This document shows positions 1-10,228 of a stretch of 64,000 bases of DNA, piece after piece. The position numbers and the translations under genes were made by a program. The DNA lies in NCBI RefSeq assembly GCF_016756775.1, contig NZ_JAERMU010000009.1:124001-188000 (forward strand), given 5' to 3'. Source of the DNA: Dryocola clanedunensis subsp. sulfonylureivorans. Lineage in GTDB: Bacteria; Pseudomonadota; Gammaproteobacteria; Enterobacterales; Enterobacteriaceae. The notes beneath the pieces were generated by a model. The model had not been told where the DNA came from and searched no databases. It was given only the letters and a program-made list of their open reading frames with translations. How positions within the stretch are numbered: the first letter of the stretch is position 1; the number at the start of each line of letters is the position of its first letter.

Positions 1-143
1 GCTATCGCCAGGGGACGCAACCCCTGCTGGCCCCGGTGACCCTGTTAAAACATTATTTGTCAGAATATCCTGATAACTATCTGGCGGAGCAGCGCTATTT
101 TGAACCGTACCCGGAAGCTTTACGTCTGCGCTACGGCAATTAA
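1..143 (+). CDS. ybgA: YbgA family protein, C-terminal fragment
   Basis: Open from the window edge to a TAA stop at 141-143; the reading frame begins at base 3, giving 46 residues. The end of the protein (HYLSEYPDNYL, then YFEPYPEALRLR) matches the C-terminal DUF1722 domain of E. coli YbgA, which lies directly upstream of phrB there too. Function is not established; the linkage to photolyase is conserved in enterics. Most of the gene is outside the window. The next start codon is 13 bases downstream, so the two genes are probably cotranscribed. Confidence 0.85.
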   Translation, partial: YRQGTQPLLAPVTLLKHYLSEYPDNYLAEQRYFEPYPEALRLRYGN

Positions 144-156
144 TTCAGGGAGTTGT

Positions 157-1581
157 ATGGCCACCCATCTGGTCTGGTTTCGCAATGATTTACGTATTAC
201 TGATAACCTTGCGCTGGCGGCGGCATGCCGCGATCCTGACGCAAGAGTCGTGGGCCTGTTTATCGCCACGCCGGAGCAATGGCGGCAGCACAGCATGTCG
301 CCGCGGCAGGCTGAATTTCTCTGGCTTCATCTTATTGAACTTCAGGCCTCGCTGGCCGGGCGCGGGATTAAACTGCATGTGAAGGAGGCTGACGATTTCG
401 CCGCCTCCACCGAGTGCGTTAAACAGCTTTGCATCAGTGAACATGTCGACGCGCTTTTTTATAACTATCAGTACGAACTCAACGAACGGGAGCGCGATGC
501 CGTAGTAGAACGCATTGTCGGACATGAGGTGACCTGCCAGGGCTTTGACGACAGCGTGCTTCTGGCTCCGGGCAGCGTGACCACCGGCAATCATGAAATG
601 TACAAAGTGTTCACGCCGTTCAGTAAGGCATTTATACGGCGGCTGCACGAAGGGCTTCCTGAGTGTGTTAGCGCGCCGCTATCGCGGGGTGAACCATTAT
701 CGGTTCCCGATCTCACCCCTTTTAATTACCCACGTGAAACAGTCGATGCTGCTTTATTCCCGACAGGAGAAAAGGCGGCTATTGCCCAGCTGCGAAAATT
801 TAGCCAGGCCCCGGCCGCAGAGTATCCTGAACAGCGTGATTATCCCGCCGTTGAAGGCACCAGCCGCCTGTCGCCCTATCTGACTCTGGGCGTTATTTCT
901 CCACGCCAGTGCCTGCATCGCCTGCTGAAAGAGCACCCACAGGCGCTTGAAGGCGGAGCCGGATCGACATGGCTCAATGAGCTTATCTGGCGGGAGTTTT
1001 ACCGCCATCTGCTGGTGGCCTGGCCGAAGCTCTGCCGCTATCAGCCGTTTATCTCATGGACAGAGAAGGTGCGCTGGCAGCAGGATAAGCAGCGTTTAAC
1101 CGCCTGGCAGCAGGGAAAAACCGGCTATCCGATAGTGGATGCAGCCATGCGCCAGCTTAATACCACGGGCTGGATGCATAACCGTCTGCGTATGGTGGTT
1201 GCCAGCTTTCTCGTCAAAGATCTGCTGATCGACTGGCGAGCAGGGGAGCGCTATTTTATGTCGCAGCTCATTGATGGCGACCTCGCCGCAAACAACGGGG
1301 GCTGGCAGTGGGCTGCCTCCACCGGCACTGATGCAGCACCTTATTTTCGTATTTTCAATCCCACCACTCAAGGGGAACGTTTCGACGCTAAAGGGGCGTT
1401 TATTCGCCGCTGGCTGCCGGAGCTGACAGCGGTGCCGGATAAGTTTATCCATAATCCGTTTATTTTTGCGGATAAACAGCAACTTACGCTGGACTATCCG
1501 CGGCCGATTGTTGACCATAAGCCAGCACGTATCGCGACACTGGCCGCCTATGAAGCGGCCCGAAAACCGGAAGATAAATAA
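157..1581 (+). CDS. phrB: Deoxyribodipyrimidine photo-lyase (class I CPD photolyase)
   Basis: Uses blue light to split cyclobutane pyrimidine dimers in DNA, with FADH- and a folate antenna. The 474-residue product is close to the 472 of E. coli PhrB. An N-terminal alpha/beta antenna domain begins HLVWFRNDLR; the C-terminal FAD domain carries the NNGGWQWAAS motif near residues 379-388, including Trp383 of the electron-transfer chain. An in-frame start lies upstream at 100, but the ATG at 157 is chosen because it follows an AGGGAG ribosome site and matches the family N-terminus. The stop at 1579-1581 is two bases from the ybgI start. Confidence 0.97.
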   Translation: MATHLVWFRNDLRITDNLALAAACRDPDARVVGLFIATPEQWRQHSMSPRQAEFLWLHLIELQASLAGRGIKLHVKEADDFAASTECVKQLCISEHVDALFYNYQYELNERERDAVVERIVGHEVTCQGFDDSVLLAPGSVTTGNHEMYKVFTPFSKAFIRRLHEGLPECVSAPLSRGEPLSVPDLTPFNYPRETVDAALFPTGEKAAIAQLRKFSQAPAAEYPEQRDYPAVEGTSRLSPYLTLGVISPRQCLHRLLKEHPQALEGGAGSTWLNELIWREFYRHLLVAWPKLCRYQPFISWTEKVRWQQDKQRLTAWQQGKTGYPIVDAAMRQLNTTGWMHNRLRMVVASFLVKDLLIDWRAGERYFMSQLIDGDLAANNGGWQWAASTGTDAAPYFRIFNPTTQGERFDAKGAFIRRWLPELTAVPDKFIHNPFIFADKQQLTLDYPRPIVDHKPARIATLAAYEAARKPEDK

Positions 1582-1582
1582 G

Positions 1583-2326
1583 ATGAAAAATAGCGAACTG
1601 GAACGCCTGATTAACGAAAAACTTAACAGCGCGGCCATCAGCGACTATGCGCCAAACGGCCTGCAGGTCGAGGGGCGCGAAGAGATCCGTAAAATTGTTA
1701 CCGGTGTTACCGCAAGCCAGGCGCTGCTGGATGAAGCCGTCCGTCAGAATGCCGACGCGGTGATTGTGCATCATGGCTACTTCTGGAAGGGGGAATCCCC
1801 GGTGATTCGCGGCATGAAGCGTCATCGTCTGAAGACATTGCTCGCCAACGACATCAACCTCTATGGCTGGCATTTGCCGCTGGACGCGCATCCGCAGCTG
1901 GGGAACAACGCCCAGCTGGGTTCACTTTTGGGGATTGAAACGAAAGGTGAAATCGAGGCGCTGGTGCCATGGGGTGAGTTTCCTTCCTCACTTTCGGGCG
2001 TGGAGCTGGCTTCCTGGATAGAACTGCGTCTTGGACGCACCCCGCTCTGGTGTGGTGATACCGGCCCGGAGCAGATTCGTCGGGTAGCCTGGTGTACCGG
2101 CGGGGGGCAAAGCTTTATCGACAGCGCGGCCCGTTTCGGCGTGGATGCATTTATTACCGGGGAGGTTTCCGAGCAAACCATTCATTCCGCACGTGAACAG
2201 GGCCTGCATTTTTACGCGGCGGGGCACCATGCCACCGAACGCGGCGGCATCCAGGCGCTGAGCGACTGGCTGAACAGCGAAACGGATCTGGACGTGACCT
2301 TTATTGATATTCCGAACCCGGCTTAA
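1583..2326 (+). CDS. ybgI: Nif3/DUF34-family metal-binding protein YbgI
   Basis: A 247-residue Nif3-like (DUF34) protein, the same length as E. coli YbgI. Visible family motifs include VIVHHGYFW near residues 65-73 and a C-terminal GHHATER motif, whose His and Glu residues are expected to ligate a dinuclear metal centre. Proposed roles (GTP cyclohydrolase type 1-like, metal insertion) are family-level and unproven. The ATG at 1583 is used because it gives the family N-terminus, MKNSELERLIN; a longer in-frame start at 1466 would run inside phrB. It precedes pxpB, as in E. coli. Confidence 0.93.
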   Translation: MKNSELERLINEKLNSAAISDYAPNGLQVEGREEIRKIVTGVTASQALLDEAVRQNADAVIVHHGYFWKGESPVIRGMKRHRLKTLLANDINLYGWHLPLDAHPQLGNNAQLGSLLGIETKGEIEALVPWGEFPSSLSGVELASWIELRLGRTPLWCGDTGPEQIRRVAWCTGGGQSFIDSAARFGVDAFITGEVSEQTIHSAREQGLHFYAAGHHATERGGIQALSDWLNSETDLDVTFIDIPNPA

Positions 2327-2346
2327 GACGGTTTTCAGGAGGATAA

Positions 2347-3003
2347 GTGCAAAGAGCTCGATGTTATTTATTAGGTGAGAGCGCGGTGGTTCTGGAGCTG
2401 GAACCGCCGGTTTCCCTCGAAAGTCAGCAGCGCATCTGGGGATTGACCCGCAGGCTCGAAGCGTCGGATGCGATACGGGAAGTGATCCCGGGTATGAATA
2501 ACATCACGGTAATCTTACGCGATCCGCAAAGCCTTGCAATCGATGGCATTGAGCGGATCCAGCGCTGGTGGGAAGAGAGCGAAGCGATAATCCCTGAATC
2601 GCGCCGGGTCGACATTCCGGTGATATACGGCGGGGACTTCGGGCCGGATCTTTGCGTGGTTGCGGAACATAACGACCTGACGATTAGCCAGGTGGTCGAG
2701 CAGCACGCCAGCGCGGAATACATCGTCTATTTTCTGGGCTTCCAGCCAGGTTTTGCCTACCTTGGCGGGCTTGCGCCAGCGTTATATACCCCGCGTCGCG
2801 CCGAGCCTCGCCTGCTGGTGCCTGCTGGATCTGTCGGTATTGGCGGTAGCCAGACGGGGATTTACCCGCTGGCAACGCCAGGCGGCTGGCAGATTATTGG
2901 CCAGACGTCAGTGAAATTATTTAACCCGACATCTGAACCACCAACGTTGTTGGCGCCGGGCGATACCGTGCGCTTTGTGCCTCAGAAGGAGGGCGTGTGC
3001 TAA
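2347..3003 (+). CDS. pxpB: 5-oxoprolinase subunit B
   Basis: A component of the ATP-dependent bacterial 5-oxoprolinase PxpABC, which opens pyroglutamate to glutamate. It is 218 residues, identical in length to E. coli PxpB (YbgJ), and carries the kinase-inhibitor-like motif [12 protein letters not shown] near residues 130-141. The start is GTG at 2347 after an AGGAGG-type ribosome site. It overlaps pxpC by 7 bases, indicating translational coupling. The third subunit, PxpA, is not found next to it (see findings), so the activity of the pair here is uncertain. Confidence 0.94.
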   Translation: MQRARCYLLGESAVVLELEPPVSLESQQRIWGLTRRLEASDAIREVIPGMNNITVILRDPQSLAIDGIERIQRWWEESEAIIPESRRVDIPVIYGGDFGPDLCVVAEHNDLTISQVVEQHASAEYIVYFLGFQPGFAYLGGLAPALYTPRRAEPRLLVPAGSVGIGGSQTGIYPLATPGGWQIIGQTSVKLFNPTSEPPTLLAPGDTVRFVPQKEGVC

Positions 3004-3929
3004 AAATAATTCGGGCCGGGATGCACACCACCGTGCAGGATAGCGGTCGTTTTGGCTATCGCCAGCTGGGCGTCAGCCGCTGTGGCGCGCTGGATGGCCC
3101 GGCGCTACGCATCGCCAATTTATTGGTTGGCAACGAACCGGGCAGCGCCGCGCTGGAAATCACTCTGGGCCAGTTTACGGTGGAGTTCACCGAAGACGGC
3201 TGGTTTGCGTTAACCGGTGCGGGCTGCCACGCCGAGCTGGATGGCAAAGCCGTATGGACAGGCTGGCGTCTGCCGGTAAAAGCCGGGCAGCAGCTGCATC
3301 TGAAGTCCCCGGAGCGCGGCATGCGCAGCTATCTGGCGGTGGCCGGTGGGCTGGATGTTCCGTTGCTGATGGGGTCGGCAAGTACCGACCTGAAAGCGCA
3401 GGTTGGCGGGTTTGAGGGGCGTTTATTGAAGGAGGGGGATGTTATCCCCGCTCACCCTTCGAAGCGGCATTTCCGTGAGGCTCGTGGTATTAAACAGCTG
3501 CAGTGGGGCAACCGCATACGTGCGCTTCCGGGGCCGGAATATCATGAGTTCAGCCAGACGGCGCAGGACAGTTTCTGGCGTCTTCCCTGGCAGCTAAGCC
3601 CGCAGAGTAACCGTATGGGCTACCGCTTCATGGGGCAGCGGCTGGAGCGGAACACTGACCGGGAGCTGTTATCTCACGGGCTGCTGCCGGGCGTAGTCCA
3701 GGTTCCCCACAACGGCCAGCCAATCGTATTGCTGAACGATGCCCAGACAACCGGTGGCTATCCACGGATCGCCTGCGTTATCGAGGCCGATATGTTCCAC
3801 CTGGCGCAAATCCGCCTGGGCGAGCCGATCCATTTTGTGCAGTGCACGATTGAAGAGGCGCTGAAGGCACGACGCGACGGGCTGCTTTACCTTGAACAGC
3901 TCGCCTGGCGGCTGAACGACGGCGACTAA
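2997..3929 (+). CDS. pxpC: 5-oxoprolinase subunit C
   Basis: A 310-residue biotin-dependent carboxyltransferase-like protein, equal in length to E. coli PxpC (YbgK), and partner of PxpB in pyroglutamate hydrolysis. The opening residues [18 protein letters not shown] are typical of the family. Translation starts at GTG 2997, inside the last codons of pxpB. The next gene, nei, begins 17 bases after the stop, where E. coli has pxpA; no pxpA remnant is visible in that gap. Confidence 0.94.
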   Translation: MLKIIRAGMHTTVQDSGRFGYRQLGVSRCGALDGPALRIANLLVGNEPGSAALEITLGQFTVEFTEDGWFALTGAGCHAELDGKAVWTGWRLPVKAGQQLHLKSPERGMRSYLAVAGGLDVPLLMGSASTDLKAQVGGFEGRLLKEGDVIPAHPSKRHFREARGIKQLQWGNRIRALPGPEYHEFSQTAQDSFWRLPWQLSPQSNRMGYRFMGQRLERNTDRELLSHGLLPGVVQVPHNGQPIVLLNDAQTTGGYPRIACVIEADMFHLAQIRLGEPIHFVQCTIEEALKARRDGLLYLEQLAWRLNDGD

Positions 3930-3946
3930 TTCAGCAAGGAGAGAGC

Positions 3947-4738
3947 ATGCCTGAAGGGCCGGAAATAAGACGAGCGGCGGACAAGCTCGAGGCCGCCGTT
4001 CTTAATAAGCCGCTCACCGATGTCTGGTTCGCGTTCCCGGCGTTAAAAACGTTCGAGCAGCGGCTAATTGGCGAAACAATCGAGCGAATTGAAACGCGCG
4101 GGAAAGCATTACTGACGCGCTTCTCCAATGGCAAGACGCTCTACAGCCACAATCAGCTTTACGGAGTGTGGCGCGTGGTGGAGGCCGGTGAGGTTCCGCA
4201 AACGAAACGTGTTTTGCGTGTGAAATTGCAGACGGCGGATAAGGCAATTTTGCTCTACAGCGCCTCGGAAATCCTCCTGCTGGACGATGACGAGCTGGCA
4301 AAGCACCCGTTTTTACTGCGGGTGGGGCCGGACGTGCTGGACCTCACTCTGACGGTAGACGAGGTAAAAGAGCGGCTGCTGTCGACGAGATTTCGCCGGC
4401 GGCAGTTCAGCGGGCTGCTGCTCGATCAGGCGTTTCTTGCGGGTTTGGGAAACTATCTGCGGGTGGAAATACTCTGGCACGCCGGGCTGAGCGCGAATCA
4501 TCGGGCGCACGATTTAACCCCGGAGGAGCTGGAAAGGCTGGCCAAAGCGCTGCTGGATATTCCTCGTCTTTCGTATAACACTCGGGGCAGCGTGGATGAA
4601 AACAAGCACCACGGTTCGATTTTCAGCTTTAAAGTTTTCCACCGGGCAGGGGAGTTATGCGAGCGCTGTGGTGGGGTAATAGACAGGACAATGCTTTCAT
4701 CGCGGCCATTCTACTGGTGCCCGCACTGTCAGAAATAG
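3947..4738 (+). CDS. nei: Endonuclease VIII, DNA glycosylase/AP lyase
   Basis: Removes oxidised pyrimidines from DNA in base-excision repair and cleaves the abasic site. The protein is 263 residues, the same as E. coli Nei. After removal of Met1 it begins with the catalytic Pro-Glu pair (PEGPEIRRA). The C-terminus holds the zinc finger: CERCGG, then CPHCQK. The ribosome site AAGGAGAG lies 6 bases before the ATG. It is the last gene of the phrB-side cluster and ends just before a bidirectional terminator. Confidence 0.97.
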   Translation: MPEGPEIRRAADKLEAAVLNKPLTDVWFAFPALKTFEQRLIGETIERIETRGKALLTRFSNGKTLYSHNQLYGVWRVVEAGEVPQTKRVLRVKLQTADKAILLYSASEILLLDDDELAKHPFLLRVGPDVLDLTLTVDEVKERLLSTRFRRRQFSGLLLDQAFLAGLGNYLRVEILWHAGLSANHRAHDLTPEELERLAKALLDIPRLSYNTRGSVDENKHHGSIFSFKVFHRAGELCERCGGVIDRTMLSSRPFYWCPHCQK

Positions 4739-4740
4739 CC

Positions 4741-4773
4741 ATAAAAAAACGCGCCCTTGAGCGCGTTTTTTTC
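4741..4773. terminator. Bidirectional Rho-independent terminator between nei and gltA
   Basis: The stem AACGCGC/GCGCGTT is flanked by an A-run on the left and a T-run on the right, so it can terminate both nei (plus) and gltA (minus). The two genes converge here. Confidence 0.9.
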
Positions 4774-4786
4774 GTTCAGTACGAGA

Positions 4787-6073
4787 TTACTTTTTCAAAT
4801 CAGACTGGAAATCACGCTTGTCGTAGCCGGTGTAAAGCTGGCGAGGACGGGCGATTTTGATGCCATCGTCGTGCATTTCGTTCCAGTGTGCAATCCAGCC
4901 CACGGTACGGGCCATAGCAAAGATCACCGTGAACATAGAAGACGGAATGCCCATCGCTTTCAGGATGATACCGGAGTAGAAGTCCACGTTAGGGTAGAGT
5001 TTCTTCTCGATAAAGTACGGGTCATTCAGCGCAATGTGCTCAAGCTCCATCGCCACTTCCAGCAGGCTGTTATCTTTCAGATTCAGCTCTTTCAGCACTT
5101 CATGGCAGGTTTCACGCATGACAGTGGCACGCGGGTCGTAGTTTTTGTAGACGCGGTGACCAAAGCCCATCAGGCGGAAAGAGTCGTTCTTGTCTTTCGC
5201 ACGGCGGATGAATTCTGGAATGTGTTCAACGCTGCTGATCTCTTCGAGCATTTTCAGCGCGGCTTCGTTAGCACCGCCGTGCGCAGGTCCCCACAGGGAG
5301 GCGATACCGGCAGCGATACAGGCGAACGGGTTAGCCCCCGAAGAGCCTGCGGTACGAACTGTAGAGGTAGAAGCGTTCTGCTCGTGATCCGCATGCAGGA
5401 TCAGAATACGGTCCATTGCACGTTCCAGAATCGGGTTCACCACGTACTCTTCACAAGGCGTGGAGAACATCATATTCAGGAAATTGCCGGAGTAGGAGAG
5501 ATCGTTGCGCGGATAAACAAACGGCTGACCAATGGAATATTTGTAGCACATCGCTGCCATGGTCGGCATTTTGGACAGCAGACGGAACGCGGCAATCTCA
5601 CGGTGGCGTGGATTATTCACGTCCATGGAGTCATGGTAAAACGCCGCCAGCGCGCCGGTCACACCACACATTACCGCCATCGGATGGGAGTCACGACGAA
5701 AACCGTGGAACAAACGGGTAATTTGTTCGTGGATCATGGTGTGGCGGGTAACGGTGGTTTTAAATTCTTCGTATTGTTCCTGGGTCGGCTTTTCACCGTT
5801 CAGCAGGATGTAGCAGACTTCAAGATAATTGGAGTGGGTTGCCAGCTGATCGATTGGGAAACCACGGTGAAGCAGGATACCTTCGTCACCATCAATAAAG
5901 GTGATTTTTGATTCACATGATGCGGTGGAGGTGAAACCCGGGTCAAAAGTAAACACACCTTTAGAACCAAGACTACGGATATCAATTACATCCTGACCGA
6001 GCGTGCCCTGTAGCACATCCAGTTCGATAGCATCTTCACCAGTGCTGGTGAGGGTTGCCTTTTTGTCAGCCAT
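4787..6073 (-). CDS. gltA: Citrate synthase, type II NADH-sensitive
   Basis: Condenses acetyl-CoA and oxaloacetate to citrate, the entry step of the TCA cycle. The 428-residue product compares with 427 in E. coli. The catalytic motifs are present: [11 protein letters not shown] (His about 265), [14 protein letters not shown] (His about 306) and an Asp near 363. The N-terminal NADH-binding region of the hexameric type II enzymes is retained. It is divergent from sdhC across a 656-bp control region, the same arrangement as in E. coli, where both are repressed by ArcA. Confidence 0.98.
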   Translation of the reverse strand: MADKKATLTSTGEDAIELDVLQGTLGQDVIDIRSLGSKGVFTFDPGFTSTASCESKITFIDGDEGILLHRGFPIDQLATHSNYLEVCYILLNGEKPTQEQYEEFKTTVTRHTMIHEQITRLFHGFRRDSHPMAVMCGVTGALAAFYHDSMDVNNPRHREIAAFRLLSKMPTMAAMCYKYSIGQPFVYPRNDLSYSGNFLNMMFSTPCEEYVVNPILERAMDRILILHADHEQNASTSTVRTAGSSGANPFACIAAGIASLWGPAHGGANEAALKMLEEISSVEHIPEFIRRAKDKNDSFRLMGFGHRVYKNYDPRATVMRETCHEVLKELNLKDNSLLEVAMELEHIALNDPYFIEKKLYPNVDFYSGIILKAMGIPSSMFTVIFAMARTVGWIAHWNEMHDDGIKIARPRQLYTGYDKRDFQSDLKK

Positions 6074-6470
6074 TTACGGTCTCCTTAGCGCCTATTTCAT
6101 AAGACTGCCGGGGGCCTGATTTGCATTCAAACTCACTATGGTTGTTACCAGTTTTATATTTGGCTCGCAGCTCTGCTTTAGAGGAGTACTACCAGGGTAC
6201 AGAGCGATGGGCGCTTGCAGGTAACTTAGCCACGCAGGCGAAAAACAACAAATCAGGGTGTTAGCAGTCCGTATCAGTCAAACCTGTGTACCACTAATAA
6301 CTGTCCTGAATACTGGGGTCAATACCGACACACTGTTACATAACTTATTCTCAGGTGAAAGGCTGACCCCATAACTTTTGCGAATTATACGGCTTTTCCG
6401 GCCTTGTTTGTAACAATAATGTTTAACTTTTGTCAAATCAGATGATTAAAAATTAAAATAATGTTGTTAT

Positions 6471-6486
6471 CGTGATGTGGGTCACT
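6471..6486 (+). promoter_or_regulatory. CRP-like site upstream of sdhC
   Basis: CGTGA-N6-TCACT matches 8 of 10 positions of the CRP consensus TGTGA-N6-TCACA. Its centre lies about 68 bases before the -10 hexamer at 6547. E. coli has a CRP site at the corresponding place. Confidence 0.65.
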
Positions 6487-6523
6487 GTTCTGAGCAAAAC
6501 CCTTCAAACTATATGTAGGATAA

Positions 6524-6552
6524 TTGTAATGATTTTGTGAAGAGCCTATACT
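6524..6552 (+). promoter_or_regulatory. Sigma70 promoter of sdhCDAB-sucABCD
   Basis: A -35 TTGTAA (6524-6529) and a -10 TATACT (6547-6552) are separated by 17 bases. The surrounding sequence is nearly that of the E. coli sdh promoter. The leader to sdhC is about 170 bases. Confidence 0.75.
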
Positions 6553-6729
6553 GCCGCCAGGTCTCCGGAATACCTTGCCACCGGGCGCCACCCAGCGTTG
6601 TAGCCAGCTTTTTGGCATCTGGATGTAGCTGTTTTTGCATGACGCACAGTTATAGAAAGTTCGCGCTGTCTGACCCCGCCTGCAGATCCGGAGGAAGGAA
6701 ACAATAAGAACAGCATGTGGGCGCTATTC

Positions 6730-7119
6730 ATGATAAAAAATGCGAAAAAACAACGACCTGTCAATCTGGATCTCTCTACGATCCGATTTCCCGTGACTGC
6801 AATCGCTTCCATCCTCCATCGTGTATCCGGCGTGATCACTTTTGTGGCTGTCGGCATCCTGCTTTGGGTACTTGGTCTGTCACTCTCTTCCCCGGAAGGT
6901 TTCCTCGTTGCCTCATCGATGATGAGCAGCTTCTTCGTTAAATTCATTATGTGGGGCATTCTGACCGCACTGGCCTATCACGTTGTTGTGGGTATCCGCC
7001 ACATCATGATGGACACCGGTATGTTGGGAGAGACCTTCGAAGCGGGCAAACGATCCGCAATGATTTCTTTTGTTATCACCGTCGTGCTTTCACTTCTCGC
7101 AGGAGTCCTCGTATGGTAA
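6730..7119 (+). CDS. sdhC: Succinate dehydrogenase cytochrome b556 subunit
   Basis: A membrane anchor of complex II, carrying haem b and part of the ubiquinone site. It is 129 residues with three hydrophobic spans. Ser27, Arg31 (quinone pocket) and His84 (haem ligand) fall at exactly the E. coli positions. An in-frame ATG lies five codons upstream at 6715, but 6730 gives the usual N-terminus [11 protein letters not shown]. It overlaps sdhD by 7 bases. It is the first gene of the sdhCDAB-sucABCD operon. Confidence 0.97.
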   Translation: MIKNAKKQRPVNLDLSTIRFPVTAIASILHRVSGVITFVAVGILLWVLGLSLSSPEGFLVASSMMSSFFVKFIMWGILTALAYHVVVGIRHIMMDTGMLGETFEAGKRSAMISFVITVVLSLLAGVLVW

Positions 7120-7460
7120 GCAATGCCTCCGCATTAGGTCGCAATGGCGTGCATGACTTTTTGCTGGTTCGTGCCACCGCCATCGTCATCACCCTGTACA
7201 TCCTCTATATGATCGGGTTCTTCGCCGTCACCGGCGAGCTAACCTACGAGGTCTGGAGTGGATTCTTCTCCTCCGCTTTCACCAAAGTCTTCACCCTGCT
7301 GACGCTGTTCTCTATTTTGATCCATGCCTGGATTGGCATGTGGCAGGTACTGACCGACTACGTTAAACCGGTAGCGATTCGTCTTGGGCTGCAACTGCTG
7401 ATTGTTGTCGCGCTGCTGGTGTACGTCATTTATGGATTTGTTGTGGTGTGGGGTGTGTGA
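7113..7460 (+). CDS. sdhD: Succinate dehydrogenase membrane anchor subunit
   Basis: The second membrane anchor of complex II; 115 residues, as in E. coli, with three transmembrane segments. His71 and the quinone-site pair Asp82-Tyr83 are conserved. The ATG at 7113 lies inside the end of sdhC, and the stop overlaps the sdhA start as TGATG, so the three genes are translationally coupled. Confidence 0.97.
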   Translation: MVSNASALGRNGVHDFLLVRATAIVITLYILYMIGFFAVTGELTYEVWSGFFSSAFTKVFTLLTLFSILIHAWIGMWQVLTDYVKPVAIRLGLQLLIVVALLVYVIYGFVVVWGV

Positions 7461-9226
7461 TGAATTTACCAGTCAGAGAGTTTGATGCAGTTGTCATAGG
7501 TGCGGGTGGTGCAGGTATGCGCGCCGCGCTGCAAATTTCTCAGTCAGGCCAGACTTGCGCCTTACTGTCTAAAGTATTCCCGACCCGTTCTCATACTGTG
7601 TCTGCGCAAGGGGGTATCACCGTAGCATTAGGTAATACCCATGAAGACAACTGGGAATGGCATATGTACGACACGGTAAAAGGCTCCGATTACATCGGTG
7701 ACCAGGACGCCATTGAATATATGTGTAAAACCGGCCCGGAAGCGATTCTGGAACTGGAGCATATGGGTCTGCCGTTTTCCCGTCTTGACGACGGGACTAT
7801 TTATCAGCGTCCGTTTGGCGGCCAGTCGAAAAACTTCGGCGGCGAGCAGGCGGCACGTACAGCAGCAGCAGCAGACCGTACCGGTCACGCCTTGCTGCAC
7901 ACGCTGTATCAACAGAACCTGAAAAATAAAACCACGATTTTCTCCGAGTGGTACGCACTGGATCTGGTGAAGAATGACGATGGCGCAGTGGTCGGTTGTA
8001 CTGCCCTGAGCATCGAAACAGGTGAAGTGGTTTACTTCAAAGCGAAAGCTACCGTGCTGGCAACGGGCGGCGCAGGCCGTATTTATCAGTCCACCACTAA
8101 CGCCCATATTAATACCGGCGACGGCGTAGGCATGGCCCTGCGTGCAGGTGTGCCAGTGCAGGATATGGAAATGTGGCAGTTCCACCCAACCGGTATTGCC
8201 GGCGCGGGTGTGCTGGTAACGGAAGGCTGTCGAGGTGAAGGCGGTTATCTGCTGAATAAGCATGGCGAGCGCTTCATGGAGCGCTATGCGCCGAACGCCA
8301 AAGACCTGGCGGGTCGTGACGTGGTGGCGCGTTCCATCATGATCGAAATCCGTGAAGGCCGCGGCTGTGAAGGCCCATGGGGTCCACACGCCAAACTGAA
8401 GCTGGATCACCTGGGGAAAGAAGTGCTGGAATCCCGTCTGCCGGGTATCCTTGAACTGTCCCGCACCTTTGCACACGTCGACCCAATTAAAGAGCCAATC
8501 CCGGTTATTCCAACCTGCCACTATATGATGGGCGGTATTCCGACCAAAGTGACCGGCCAGGCACTGACCGTGAACGAACAGGGCGAAGACGTTGTGATCC
8601 CAGGCCTGTTCGCCGTGGGTGAAATCGCCTGTGTATCAGTACACGGTGCTAACCGCCTTGGTGGCAACTCGCTGCTGGACCTGGTGGTGTTTGGTCGCGC
8701 AGCTGGTCTGCATCTGCTGGAATCCATTGCCGAGCAAGGTGAGTTACGCGACGCTTCCGAAGAGCAAATTGATGCTGCGCTGGAACGTCTGAACCGCTGG
8801 AACGGTAATCGTGACGGTGAAGACCCGGTAGCGATTCGCAAAGCGCTTCAGGAATGTATGCAGCACAACTTCTCGGTCTTCCGTGAAGGTGATGCGATGG
8901 CCAAAGGGCTTGAGCAGCTCAAACAGATCCGCGAGCGTCTGAAAAATGCCCGCCTGGACGATACCTCAAGTGAATTCAACACCCAGCGCGTCGAGTGCCT
9001 GGAGCTGGATAACCTGATGGAAACCGCCTTCGCCACCGCCGTTTCCGCTAATTTCCGCACTGAAAGTCGCGGCGCGCATAGCCGTTTCGACTACCCGGAG
9101 CGTGACGATGCAAACTGGCTGTGCCACAGCCTGTATCTGCCAGAGTCGGAGAGCATGACCCGCCGTGAGGTGAACATGCAGCCGAAACTGCGTCCGGCCT
9201 TCCCACCAAAAGTGCGTACTTACTAA
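7460..9226 (+). CDS. sdhA: Succinate dehydrogenase flavoprotein subunit
   Basis: Oxidises succinate to fumarate in the TCA cycle and passes electrons to SdhB. The 588 residues equal E. coli SdhA. It contains the N-terminal [10 protein letters not shown] dinucleotide fold and His45 in [12 protein letters not shown], the covalent FAD attachment site. The start at 7460 is used instead of the upstream in-frame 7448 because it gives the family N-terminus [12 protein letters not shown] and couples with the sdhD stop. Confidence 0.98.
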   Translation: MNLPVREFDAVVIGAGGAGMRAALQISQSGQTCALLSKVFPTRSHTVSAQGGITVALGNTHEDNWEWHMYDTVKGSDYIGDQDAIEYMCKTGPEAILELEHMGLPFSRLDDGTIYQRPFGGQSKNFGGEQAARTAAAADRTGHALLHTLYQQNLKNKTTIFSEWYALDLVKNDDGAVVGCTALSIETGEVVYFKAKATVLATGGAGRIYQSTTNAHINTGDGVGMALRAGVPVQDMEMWQFHPTGIAGAGVLVTEGCRGEGGYLLNKHGERFMERYAPNAKDLAGRDVVARSIMIEIREGRGCEGPWGPHAKLKLDHLGKEVLESRLPGILELSRTFAHVDPIKEPIPVIPTCHYMMGGIPTKVTGQALTVNEQGEDVVIPGLFAVGEIACVSVHGANRLGGNSLLDLVVFGRAAGLHLLESIAEQGELRDASEEQIDAALERLNRWNGNRDGEDPVAIRKALQECMQHNFSVFREGDAMAKGLEQLKQIRERLKNARLDDTSSEFNTQRVECLELDNLMETAFATAVSANFRTESRGAHSRFDYPERDDANWLCHSLYLPESESMTRREVNMQPKLRPAFPPKVRTY

Positions 9227-9241
9227 TAGCGGAGCAAAGTG

Positions 9242-9958
9242 ATGAAACTCGAATTCTCTATTTATCGCTACAACCCGGACGTTGACGATGCTCCGCGCAT
9301 GCAGGAGTACACGCTGGAAGGGGAAGAAGGGCGCGACATGATGTTGCTCGACGCGCTCATTCAGCTGAAAGAAAAAGATCCTACGCTTGCGTTTCGCCGC
9401 TCGTGCCGTGAAGGGGTCTGTGGCTCCGACGGCGTGAACATGAACGGTAAAAACGGCCTGGCCTGTATTACCCCCATCTCCGCATTGGGCAACGGCAAGC
9501 AGAAGATTGTGATCCGTCCGCTGCCGGGTTTACCCGTCGTGCGCGATCTGGTGGTAGACATGGGGCAATTCTATGCTCAATATGAGAAGATTAAGCCTTA
9601 CCTGTTGAATAATGGGCAAAATCCACCGGCTCGCGAGCATTTACAGTCGCCTGAGCAGCGTGAAAAACTGGATGGTCTGTACGAGTGCATTCTTTGCGCC
9701 TGTTGCTCAACATCCTGCCCGTCGTTCTGGTGGAACCCGGATAAGTTTATCGGGCCTGCAGGTCTGCTGGCGGCATACCGTTTCCTGATTGATAGCCGCG
9801 ATACTGAAACAGCGGATCGTCTGGACGGCATGAGTGACGCTTTCAGCGTATTCCGCTGCCATAGCATCATGAACTGCGTCAGTGTATGTCCTAAGGGGCT
9901 GAACCCGACGAAAGCTATCGGCCATATCAAGTCGATGCTGCTGCAAAGAAGCGCTTAG
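9242..9958 (+). CDS. sdhB: Succinate dehydrogenase iron-sulfur subunit
   Basis: Relays electrons from SdhA to quinone through 2Fe-2S, 4Fe-4S and 3Fe-4S clusters. It is 238 residues, as in E. coli. Cysteine motifs are visible: CREGVCGSDG for the 2Fe-2S centre, CILCACCSTSCP for the 4Fe-4S centre and CHSIMNCVSVCPKG for the remaining cluster ligands. An in-frame GTG lies directly before the ATG; the ATG at 9242 is preferred by homology. A 270-bp gap with three hairpins follows before sucA. Confidence 0.97.
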   Translation: MKLEFSIYRYNPDVDDAPRMQEYTLEGEEGRDMMLLDALIQLKEKDPTLAFRRSCREGVCGSDGVNMNGKNGLACITPISALGNGKQKIVIRPLPGLPVVRDLVVDMGQFYAQYEKIKPYLLNNGQNPPAREHLQSPEQREKLDGLYECILCACCSTSCPSFWWNPDKFIGPAGLLAAYRFLIDSRDTETADRLDGMSDAFSVFRCHSIMNCVSVCPKGLNPTKAIGHIKSMLLQRSA

Positions 9959-9985
9959 TCAGAAAAGCATTGGCGGATGGCGCAG

Positions 9986-10104
9986 GTTTATCCGCCCTAC
10001 GAAAAAGGTAGGGTGGATAAACGAAGAGCCATCCACCACTCGGCTCCCGGGACGGGAGCCATGCAGGAAATCTTTAAAAACTGCCATGTCGACAGTTTTT
10101 AAAG
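9986..10104 (+). repeat. Three successive hairpins between sdhB and sucA
   Basis: Hairpin 1 (9986-10022) has 15-base arms with one G-T pair and a 7-base loop; it resembles a REP/BIME-type unit. Hairpin 2 (10042-10060) has 7-bp GGCTCCC/GGGAGCC arms. Hairpin 3 (10072-10104) has perfect 12-bp arms (CTTTAAAAACTG and its complement) with a 9-base loop. None is followed by a long T-run, so they look more like RNA processing or stability elements within the operon than full terminators. Confidence 0.75.
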
Positions 10105-10228
10105 GTTCCTTCGCGGGCCGATTGACTACGGCAACAGGCCCGCTGAATGTGAACCCTGGAATGTGTACCAAACGTGTACGCTATAGTTATCCACGGCGAA
10201 TAAGCAGATAAATGCTTAAGGGATCACG

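Larger units (their letters stand above)
6074..6729. promoter_or_regulatory. Divergent gltA-sdhC control region
   Basis: This 656-bp AT-rich stretch has no credible gene. The sdhC-proximal half closely resembles the E. coli sdh promoter region. It holds a CRP-like site and a sigma70 promoter, annotated separately, and a ribosome site (GGAGGAAGG) near 6691. The gltA-proximal half must hold the gltA promoters, but I could not place them with confidence. ArcA, Fnr and RyhB control is known for E. coli sdh and is only inferred here. Confidence 0.75.

Noticed and set aside
4757-5911. Long open frame (384 codons) antisense to gltA
   Set aside because: A mirror of the strong codon bias of gltA; the sense protein is an unambiguous citrate synthase.
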